From the NCBI GenBank assembly GCA_032111745.1, contig JAULUH010000493.1, forward strand, positions 1-6,347: a stretch of 6,347 bases of DNA, in the 5' to 3' direction. The DNA comes from JAULUH01 sp032111745. GTDB lineage: Bacteria > Chloroflexota > Anaerolineae > JAAEKA01. Of the stretch, positions 1 to 4,887 are shown piece after piece. The notes under the pieces are model-generated. The model had not been told where the DNA came from, did no database searches, and worked only from the letters and a program-made list of their open reading frames with translations. Within the stretch, counting starts at the first letter, position 1. The number at the start of each line of letters is the position of its first letter. Made by a program: the position numbers and the translations under genes.

Positions 1-573
1 GAGCTGATCCACGGCCACGGTCGCGGCCAGCAGCAGGATGTCGTCGTGTCCCGGCGAGACCTGGATGCCGTAGGTGTCGGCGACGCGGAACCACTTCTTG
101 GACACCTCCGCCACCTTATCCCGGCCCTCGTAGAACTCGTACTCGTGATCCAGCAGGTTGCCCTTGATCTGGTACTCGGCGCCGCCGTCGACCTTCATGA
201 CCAGGGAATCGGCCACGATGTTGACCACGTCCTTCTTGACCACGGCGCTCTTGGCGCCGACGCGCTCCAGCTTGACGGTGTCGCGCACCTGCACCAGCTT
301 CGAGGCCATGTCCACCAGGGTGTGCCCGTTGGCATCCTCGAAGCGCAGGAGGTCGCGCGCGGCAACCATCCTGCCGTCGACCTTGAAGACCTTTTTGCCC
401 TCCTGGTTCTCGATCCAGAAGTCGTCGCCGATGGAGGCGATCTTGTCGCGCATCTTGTAGGTCTGGGCGTCGCCACCCCTGCCGAACTCCTGGCGGTCCT
501 CCTGCCGCTGATCCTTGCGGGTCGTCGGCTCTTCCTGCTCGGCCTTGCCGGCCGCTGCTTTTCTACCTGGCAT
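1..573 (-). CDS. LURP-one-related (LOR/YxjI-like, tubby C-terminal-like fold) protein, 3' end cut by window edge
   Basis: I read 191 codons from the ATG at 571-573 to the left edge without a stop, so the C-terminus is missing, probably only a few residues. Residues 1-37 are a charged, Lys/Glu/Arg/Gln-rich, probably disordered leader. From residue 38 the LOR pattern follows: YKMRDKIASIGDDFWIENQEG, then KVFKVDGR (61-68), RDLLRFED (73-80), VRDTVKLER (96-104), the strong signature LDHEYEFYEG (141-150), VAEVSKKWFRVADTYGI (154-170) and DDILLLAATVAVDQ near the end. These match the bacterial LURP-one-related/YxjI family, a twelve-stranded beta barrel with a central helix, like the tubby C-terminal domain and phospholipid scramblases. 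Bacterial members are poorly characterised and usually about 160-200 residues. No signal peptide or membrane segment is visible, so it is probably cytoplasmic; membrane-lipid association is conceivable from the fold but unproven. The start is fixed by an excellent Shine-Dalgarno site 9 bases upstream. Confidence 0.9.
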   Translation of the reverse strand, partial: MPGRKAAAGKAEQEEPTTRKDQRQEDRQEFGRGGDAQTYKMRDKIASIGDDFWIENQEGKKVFKVDGRMVAARDLLRFEDANGHTLVDMASKLVQVRDTVKLERVGAKSAVVKKDVVNIVADSLVMKVDGGAEYQIKGNLLDHEYEFYEGRDKVAEVSKKWFRVADTYGIQVSPGHDDILLLAATVAVDQL

Positions 574-582
574 CGTGATTAG

Positions 583-589
583 CTCCTTT
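583..589 (-). promoter_or_regulatory. Ribosome binding site of the LOR gene
   Basis: The minus strand reads AAAGGAG with 9 bases before the ATG at 573. This is a near-ideal Shine-Dalgarno match and decides the start codon. The leader just upstream (about 590-622) is noticeably AT-richer than its surroundings, as expected for a translation-initiation and promoter region, but I could not find a convincing -35/-10 pair there. Confidence 0.8.
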
Positions 590-639
590 CAAAGCTGTAT
601 TCTGAAACAATCTCTATCGAACCCGTGATGAGAAGCTCT

Positions 640-686
640 GCCCGGCCAGCGCCGGACCCTTGTGGGAAACACGCACCGGCCAGGGC
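640..686 (-). other. Bulged inverted repeat between the YqhA-like and LOR genes
   Basis: The arms are GCCCGGCC (640-647) and GGCCAGGGC (678-686), which pair over 8 base pairs with one bulged A at 682 and a 30-base loop. The repeat begins about 30 bases after the stop of the YqhA-like gene. It could act as a factor-assisted transcription end or a processing stem. No T-run follows it on the minus strand, so it is not a classical intrinsic terminator. The rest of the 574-715 spacer shows nothing else I can name. Confidence 0.25.
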
Positions 687-715
687 AGTCGATGCGTGCG
701 GTCTACTACCAGAGG

Positions 716-1288
716 TCAGTGCGCCGGTGTCTCGGACGAGCCATGCCCGGTGGCGTGCGCCTGGCCATGGTTCTCGGCTTCGGCCAGCTCGGCGTGTTTG
801 GTCTCCTCCACCTGGTGGTGAATGCGTCCGAACGCCCAGACCGCTGCGCTCAGGGCGGCGATGACCAGGGCGATGGCGGCGCCGTACTCCAGGATGGTCG
901 TGCCCTCCGGCCATTCGCCCGCGGCCGCGCCGAGGAAGAGGATGGCCAGCATGACGAGGACGACCGCCAGCAGATTGAACTTCAGCTGCTCTATGTTGGT
1001 GACGGAGAGCCATGCGGGCAGGGGGATCTCCGGATCCATGAACAGCTGGTACAGGCCGATCGCCGTGATGAGGAGCACCGTGCCCAGCAGGAAGAGGTCG
1101 ATCAGCTCGATGAGCTCGACGCTGAGCACCCGCGCTCCTTCGGCGTTGAACTCGGCGTGCCTGAACACGCCGGCCACCGTCGTGATGGTGGTGATGCCGC
1201 CAAAGACGAAGACGGCCAGGCTGGCAAGCAGCAGGCCGATGACGGCGACGAGGACCAGATAGCGTGAGTAGCCAAATACTGTGCGCAT
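716..1288 (-). CDS. YqhA/UPF0114-family four-helix membrane protein
   Basis: A complete 190-residue gene, ATG at 1286-1288, TGA at 716-718. Four hydrophobic segments lie at about 8-30, 58-82, 104-123 and 131-152. The family pattern is clear: SRYLVLVAVIGLLLASL at the start, then ELIELIDLFLLGTVLLITAIGLYQLF (58-83), the motif PLPAWLSVTNIEQLK (89-103), LAVVLVMLAILFLG (107-120), and a last helix with GAAIALVIAALS. This matches the UPF0114 (E. coli YqhA) family of inner-membrane proteins of unknown function. The conserved ELIDLFLLGT stretch puts acidic residues inside the second helix. The tail after residue 155 is soluble, polar and His-rich (H157, H158, H165, H174, H178, H182, H190) and extends past the family core. 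A purine-rich GGTGGAAG lies 6-13 bases upstream of the ATG as a moderate ribosome binding site. Inferred location is the cytoplasmic membrane; transport or sensing roles are speculation. The 130-base gap to the small gene upstream would allow shared transcription. Confidence 0.88.
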   Translation of the reverse strand: MRTVFGYSRYLVLVAVIGLLLASLAVFVFGGITTITTVAGVFRHAEFNAEGARVLSVELIELIDLFLLGTVLLITAIGLYQLFMDPEIPLPAWLSVTNIEQLKFNLLAVVLVMLAILFLGAAAGEWPEGTTILEYGAAIALVIAALSAAVWAFGRIHHQVEETKHAELAEAENHGQAHATGHGSSETPAH

Positions 1289-1368
1289 GAGTATCTTCCA
1301 CCGCGGTGTCGCTGGCGAATGAGAACCAGGAGGGCCACCTCCATGCTGCGGCGCGTCCGGGAGACTGG

Positions 1369-1391
1369 CCCGCGGCTGCGGCCGCAGCGGG
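1369..1391. other. GC-rich hairpin/palindrome between the small gene and the YqhA-like gene
   Basis: A perfect 14-base palindrome, GCTGCGGCCGCAGC (1375-1388), lies inside a longer stem. CCCGC (1369-1373) pairs with GCGGG (1387-1391), and TGC (1377-1379) with GCA (1384-1386), around a GGCC loop (1380-1383) with a 3-base bulge (1374-1376). It starts about 28 bases after the stop codon of the small gene at 1419. It may end or stabilise that gene's message, but there is no T-run, and GC-rich DNA produces such palindromes by chance, so the function is uncertain. The rest of the 1289-1418 spacer shows no clear promoter. Confidence 0.3.
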
Positions 1392-1418
1392 TTGGCCCTA
1401 ATGTGCCAGCTCGGAGGA

Positions 1419-1688
1419 TCAGCTCTTGGGGCTCAGGCACTCCACGGAGATCAGTGGCAGCCCCAGGTTGTAGACCAGGTCCAGCACGCCAGCCAGCGCC
1501 GTCTGGTCCACAAGCTCGCCCGTCAACGTGGTCACAGGAGGCTCGCCCTCCCGGTTGGTGCACCGTACCTCCATGCCAGCCAGGTCTGCGGACCAGTGCG
1601 ATTCCAGTACGCCCTGCAGCTCAATGCGATACACAGCCGGTGTGTGCACGGATAAGCCGCGCTTTACAGGATTCATGATGGGTGCCAT
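1419..1688 (-). CDS. Small conserved protein of unknown function (89 aa)
   Basis: Start ATG at 1686-1688 (or the in-frame ATG at 1674-1676, which removes four residues), stop TGA at 1419-1421. The protein reads YRIELQGVLESHWSADLAGM from residue 20, then VTTLTGELVDQTALAGVLDLVYNLGLPLISVECL to the end. I recognise the layout from many uncharacterised proteins of about 70-100 residues in Chloroflexota and Actinomycetota: Y-R-I/V-x-V-Q-G near the start, a W about ten residues later, then T-x-L-T-G-x-x-x-D-Q-A-x-L-x-G-x-L and a closing L-G-L-P-L-L-S-V. They are often annotated only as hypothetical. The pattern suggests a compact alpha/beta fold; there is no signal peptide, membrane span or catalytic motif. 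Such genes often sit near regulators or transporters, and here one lies directly downstream of a MalT-like regulator with a 212-base spacer. Neither start has a strong ribosome binding site, so the exact N-terminus is uncertain. The function is unknown. Confidence 0.8.
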   Translation of the reverse strand: MAPIMNPVKRGLSVHTPAVYRIELQGVLESHWSADLAGMEVRCTNREGEPPVTTLTGELVDQTALAGVLDLVYNLGLPLISVECLSPKS

Positions 1689-1743
1689 TCTACCAGGCTC
1701 GTGCCGCTACCGGACCGCTGCCTTGGCACGGTCTGGCAGGTGC

Positions 1744-1795
1744 GGGTTCAGAGCGGCGCCGCGACAATGTCTTTCTGAACCCATTGTACGATGGG
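1744..1795. promoter_or_regulatory. Cluster of nested inverted repeats upstream of the small gene (possible operator or RNA structure)
   Basis: The outer arms GGGTTCAGA (1744-1752) and TCTGAACCC (1774-1782) are perfect 9-base inverted repeats. The 21 bases between them hold a perfect 10-base palindrome, GCGGCGCCGC (1753-1762), directly followed by GACAATGTC (1763-1771), a 4-1-4 palindrome. The outer right arm runs into a 16-base near-palindrome (1780-1795) with arms CCCAT/ATGGG around TGTACG. ACAATG (1764-1769) and CATTGT (1782-1787) are also inverted copies. So almost every base from 1744 to 1795 belongs to dyad symmetry. The cluster sits 56 bases upstream of the small gene's first ATG and overlaps a possible promoter. 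It could be an operator, a transcript leader structure, or part of the end of the regulator message. Confidence 0.45.
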
Positions 1796-1811
1796 ATCCA
1801 GGCGCTGCACA
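1783..1811 (-). promoter_or_regulatory. Weak candidate promoter for the small gene
   Basis: On the minus strand TACAAT (1783-1788) matches five of six bases of the TATAAT consensus. Seventeen bases upstream is TGTGCA (1806-1811), which matches only three of six bases of TTGACA. The start of transcription would fall near 1776, inside the palindromic cluster, which would suit an operator. The support is the -10 and position only; the -35 is poor. Confidence 0.25.
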
Positions 1812-1815
1812 GAGG

Positions 1816-1842
1816 AAAAAGGGGGGCAAAAAAGGGGGGGGG
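1816..1842. repeat. Homopolymer block: A5-G6-C-A6-G9
   Basis: The plus strand reads five A (1816-1820), six G (1821-1826), one C, six A (1828-1833) and nine G (1834-1842): two imperfect copies of an A-run followed by a G-run. It lies in the non-coding gap about 60 bases past the stop of the MalT-like gene. Seen from that gene's transcript it is C9-U6-G-C6-U5; the U-runs could help end transcription, and CAGGC/GCCTG arms (about 1865-1885) lie upstream, but the hairpin is weak and not adjacent to the U-run. The G-runs could form a quadruplex on the plus strand. Nine identical bases in a row are prone to slippage and to sequencing error, so the exact count is uncertain. Confidence 0.6.
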
Positions 1843-1900
1843 ACCAGGAAGGCGAACAGCGCGGATCAGGCGCAGGGGGCGAGCCTGGCGAAGCTGGCGC

Positions 1901-4651
1901 TCAGCCGATCTGCGGGGTGGAGGGCAGGAGGCCCAGAGACCTGGCCTTGGCCACGGCCTGGCGCCGGTTGTCTGCATCGAGCTTTTTGTAGAGGCTGATA
2001 GTGTGCTTGCGCACGGTGTCCGGCGAGATGGTGAGGAAGGTGGCGATCTCCTGGTTGGTCAGGCGCCGCTCCAGGAGCAACAGGATGTCGATCTCGCGGT
2101 TGGTCAACCTGCTGGCCATCTCCTCGGCTGCCAGGGGATGGTTTGGCGCGCGCCCGGCGGAAGGCGGTGCCAGCAGAGCCTGGGGGGCGGGCTGCTGCGT
2201 TGCGCCCGCACAGGCCGCCAGTACGCGCTCCACGTAGGTACCGGCGACTCCTGCGCCGGCCAGCTGTCGCAGATATCTCACCAGACCCGGCCCGGCGTCG
2301 GCGAAGAGCCGCAGCGCACCGCCAGGCTCTCCCAGAAGCACGGCCTCGCGCAGGACGTCGACTGCAGCCTGCCCCCGGCCTTGCGCAGCGTAGACCAGGC
2401 TCTGCAGCGTTGCGATCTCCAGCAGGCGGTGCAGGAGATGCCTGGCCTCGGCCTCGGCGCGGCAGGTCGCCAGCAGAGTCTCAGCCCACGGCAGCCGATC
2501 CGGCGTGCTGCCGGCGAGGCAAGCCCGCACTGCGGTGAGGACGGGCAGTTCCCACAGGTCGGCGGCCAACTGGGCCTCCGGGTCTGCGGCCCATGCGTCG
2601 AGGGCATCGCCGCCGCTCCGCTCCAGCCCCAGGCGCAGCGCCAGGGACTCGCCGACCGGCAGAAGGTTCAGGTAGCCGCGCTCGATCAGGAAGCTGCGCA
2701 GGGCAAGCACGGTCGCCGCGGCGGCCTGGGGTTGTTCCTGGGCGTGCTGCACCAGCGCCAATCCTGTGAAACTGTCGACCGCGGCGCGCGTGTTGGCCCC
2801 GTAGCGCAGGGCGACTACCTCGGCGAACCAGCGTTCTGCCGCGTCCAGGTCGTCGCGCTGGTAGGCAGCCCAGCCCAGGAGATAAGTCGCCCAGGCTCGG
2901 CTGATCGAGCGATTGGCCCGCACCGCCAGCTCATGGTAGGTGCTGGCTACGGTTTGCAGCGCAGGGAGGTTGGCCTGGTAGTAGTAAATGGCGCACCAGG
3001 CCAGCAGGAGACGGAGGGAAGGTATGTCCGGCTGGAGGGGCTTGCTCTGCAGGCGCTGGTTCACCATGGCCAGCGCTTCGTCATAACGGCCTACCTGATG
3101 CAGGCCGGTGATCACCCAGAACTCGGCCAGGCCGCGCACGAAGTCCGCGTCGGCGCCGAGTTGGGTGAGGGCCACCTGGCCCCGGTGCAGCCCGCGCTCG
3201 AGGTTTCCCTTCAGGGAAGTTGTGGCGGCCAGGGCGTTGATGATGCCGAGCCAGCCCTGTTGCTGCGCCGGTGTGTAGCCGCCGGCACCACGGGCGAGGC
3301 CCGCTTCGGCGTCCTCCAAAAGGGCCATCATCGCCGCGAACCGGTTGCGAAAGTGCTGTAGTGCGGCCTGGGCCACCAGAATCCCCGGCCGTTGCAGCAC
3401 CTCCAGGGGCAGGAGCTCGAGCCAGCGCTCGAGCCGGCCCCAGTCCTCCTGGTTGAGGGCGTCGTGTATGTGGCCTTCGACCATCTGCGCTGCGGCCAGG
3501 GCATCCCCGGCCCGCACTGCATGGAGGATGGCCTCCTCTAACAGGCCGTTGGCCTGGAACCAGGTGCTGGCGCGCCGGTGCAGGCCGGCGATCTCCTCGC
3601 CGCTGTGGACCTGGCGCAGGCGATGGTGCAGCAACTCGCGCAATAGATGATGGTAGCGGTACCAGATCCCGTCGTCGTCAAGCGCAGCCAGGAAGAGATT
3701 GGAGTCCCATAGGGCAGCGATGAAGGCCTCGCCGCTGGCAGAGGACGCGTCCGGCCCGGCGATGGCCTGGCATAGCGGAGCGCAGAAGCGCTCCAGGATC
3801 GAGGTTTGCAGCATTAGCGTGCGCTGGGCATCCGGTAGCTCCTCCAGCACCTCGCTGAGCAGGTAATCGGTCACCAGGCGATGGCCGCTCTGGGCGAAAC
3901 GCCGGGCGAAGTCCTGGTGGTCGCGGCTCTCGCGCAGCGAGAGGGCGGCCAGCTGCAGGCCGACGGCCCAGCCCTCGGTGCGTTCGGCCAGGAGTGCAAC
4001 GATCTCATCCGTAACCGACTCGTCCAGGGCCTGACGCAACAGCTCGGCGGTCTCCTCCTCTGTGAAGCGCAGGCTGGTGCTGCGCACCTCGTCCAGCTGG
4101 CGACGCCCGCGTAGCTGGGCGAGGCGTATGGGTGGGTCGGCGCGCGTGGTCACCACCAGGTGCAGGTCGTCCGGCAGGCGCTGCACGAGCCTTGACATGA
4201 AGGAATTAACAGCGGGAGTTGCGACCGTATGGTAGTCGTCCAGGACGAGCACCAGGGAGCCGGGCAGCTGCTCCAGATCACGCAGCAGGACGTCGGCCAC
4301 CTTGTCAGGCGGCGGCAGCTCAGCCGCCTGGAGCAGGGAGGCGGTGGCCTGGCCGGCCTGCGGATAGGCCGTACGTAGCGCGGCCAGGAGATAGCTGGCG
4401 AAGGAGGCCACGTCGGCATCGTGTTCGTCGAGGGAGAGCCAGGCGGAGGGGCGCTCGAGGGTCTCGAGCCAGAGGTTGACGAGCGTAGTCTTGCCGTAGC
4501 CAGCAGGCGCGGAGACGAGGGTAACGCGGCAGTTCAGCCCCTGGTCTAACTGGTCGATCAGGCGCTGGCGCAGCACCAGTCTGCCAGCCAGACGGGGGCG
4601 GTTCAGCTTGGTACGCAGGAGATAGGACGGCTCAGACTGCGTCGAGGTCAC
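1901..4651 (-). CDS. MalT-type LuxR-family transcriptional regulator (STAND ATPase + TPR-like repeats + HTH)
   Basis: A complete 916-residue protein, close to the roughly 900 residues of E. coli MalT. Residues 10-60 carry the MalT-family opening, LLRTKLNRPRL then VTLVSAPAGYGKTTLVNLWLE, with Walker A GYGKTT (K54). WLSLDEHDAD lies at 71-80, Walker B LVLVLDDYH at 133-141 (D138/D139), the VVTTRADPP sensor motif at 166-174, TEGWAVGLQLAAL at 225-237 and YRYHHLLRELLHHRL at 331-345. Residues about 350-830 are Leu/Ala-rich helical repeats, the TPR-like superhelix that binds inducer in MalT. Residues 849-910 are a LuxR-type HTH (LTNREIDILLLL, LTNQEIATFLTISPDTVRKH, SLYKKLDADNRRQA). Known members switch, on ligand binding, to an ATP-bound oligomer that activates transcription; the ligand here is unknown and no sugar or degradation genes adjoin. 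It starts at GTG (4649-4651) with AGGG 9 bases upstream; an in-frame TGA lies further upstream with no other good start between. Confidence 0.95.
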   Translation of the reverse strand: MTSTQSEPSYLLRTKLNRPRLAGRLVLRQRLIDQLDQGLNCRVTLVSAPAGYGKTTLVNLWLETLERPSAWLSLDEHDADVASFASYLLAALRTAYPQAGQATASLLQAAELPPPDKVADVLLRDLEQLPGSLVLVLDDYHTVATPAVNSFMSRLVQRLPDDLHLVVTTRADPPIRLAQLRGRRQLDEVRSTSLRFTEEETAELLRQALDESVTDEIVALLAERTEGWAVGLQLAALSLRESRDHQDFARRFAQSGHRLVTDYLLSEVLEELPDAQRTLMLQTSILERFCAPLCQAIAGPDASSASGEAFIAALWDSNLFLAALDDDGIWYRYHHLLRELLHHRLRQVHSGEEIAGLHRRASTWFQANGLLEEAILHAVRAGDALAAAQMVEGHIHDALNQEDWGRLERWLELLPLEVLQRPGILVAQAALQHFRNRFAAMMALLEDAEAGLARGAGGYTPAQQQGWLGIINALAATTSLKGNLERGLHRGQVALTQLGADADFVRGLAEFWVITGLHQVGRYDEALAMVNQRLQSKPLQPDIPSLRLLLAWCAIYYYQANLPALQTVASTYHELAVRANRSISRAWATYLLGWAAYQRDDLDAAERWFAEVVALRYGANTRAAVDSFTGLALVQHAQEQPQAAAATVLALRSFLIERGYLNLLPVGESLALRLGLERSGGDALDAWAADPEAQLAADLWELPVLTAVRACLAGSTPDRLPWAETLLATCRAEAEARHLLHRLLEIATLQSLVYAAQGRGQAAVDVLREAVLLGEPGGALRLFADAGPGLVRYLRQLAGAGVAGTYVERVLAACAGATQQPAPQALLAPPSAGRAPNHPLAAEEMASRLTNREIDILLLLERRLTNQEIATFLTISPDTVRKHTISLYKKLDADNRRQAVAKARSLGLLPSTPQIG

Positions 4652-4660
4652 AAGGCATGG

Positions 4661-4664
4661 CCCT
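4661..4664 (-). promoter_or_regulatory. Ribosome binding site deciding the GTG start of the MalT-like gene
   Basis: The minus strand has AGGG at 4661-4664, 9 bases from the GTG at 4651. An ATG at 4658 in another frame lies only 2 bases from it and opens an 8-codon frame (MPCDLDAV, stop at 4632-4634) that overlaps the GTG start. Spacing favours GTG as the real start. The tiny overlapping frame could lower or couple initiation but is more likely incidental. Confidence 0.5.
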
Positions 4665-4737
4665 AAAGTGCGACGGGCAGCGATGGTTGGCTTTGGCGAG
4701 GGTCAGGATCAGGTGGGTACTCCCAACAGCATCGAAA

Positions 4738-4768
4738 ATTCTACCATACAACAGCAAAAAGAGCGCAA
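4738..4768 (-). promoter_or_regulatory. Candidate extended -10 promoter of the MalT-like gene
   Basis: On the minus strand TGGTAGAAT spans 4738-4746: a TGn extension followed by TAGAAT, five of six bases of the -10 consensus. TTGCGC (4763-4768) is a partial -35 with a long 19-base spacer, but extended -10 promoters depend little on a -35. The stretch 4735-4760 is the most AT-rich of the whole window. Transcription would begin near 4731, giving a leader of about 80 bases before the GTG. Confidence 0.45.
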
Positions 4769-4818
4769 TCGCCCTCCCTCGTTCCAGCAATAGCTGCCCC
4801 CAGCTCCGAGAAGTTGTG

Positions 4819-4838
4819 ATGGCTGCAGGCGCAGCCAT
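4819..4838 (-). terminator. Perfect 8-bp hairpin downstream of the RDD gene
   Basis: On the minus strand ATGGCTGC and GCAGCCAT pair perfectly over 8 base pairs (4831-4838 with 4819-4826) around a 4-base loop, GCCT. It begins 49 bases after the stop of the RDD gene and lies upstream of the MalT-like promoter candidate, the expected place for a transcription end. The downstream bases are only mildly T-rich with no U-run, so a rho-independent terminator is possible but not proven. The rest of the 4652-4887 gap shows nothing further. Confidence 0.35.
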
Positions 4839-4887
4839 ACGCTCCGGTCTCGGGTGGTGTCCGGGGCGCAGCAGGGTTGTCCTGTGC

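Noticed and set aside
46..582. Plus-strand open frame of 178 codons
   Set aside because: It is antisense to the LOR gene, Leu/Val/His/Asp-rich, with no family pattern. The minus frame shows the full LOR signature with a strong ribosome binding site.
1102..1563. Minus-strand open frame of 153 codons spanning the small and YqhA-like genes
   Set aside because: It is out of frame with both genes, and its product is Arg/Ser/Pro-rich with no homology pattern. Two better-supported genes occupy the same DNA.
1865..1885. Intrinsic terminator of the MalT-like gene using the CAGGC/GCCTG stem and the U-runs
   Set aside because: The stem has only 5 base pairs with an 11-base loop and is about 30 bases from the first U-run, so it does not meet the usual hairpin-then-U-tract layout.
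1682..3361. Plus-strand open frame of 559 codons
   Set aside because: It lies antisense to the MalT-like gene and crosses the non-coding gap. Its product is Gln/Gly/Ala-rich without any recognisable domain, as expected from the complement of a GC-rich gene. The minus-strand frame has clear Walker and HTH motifs.
4632..4838. Possible 68-residue leader protein upstream of the MalT-like gene, with a hydrophobic stretch (AIALFLLLYGRIF)
   Set aside because: Its ATG lies inside the perfect hairpin and has only GGAG 3 bases away, too close for good initiation. It would start upstream of the predicted promoter, and it covers the -10 element. Probably a chance frame, though a leader peptide is not fully excluded.
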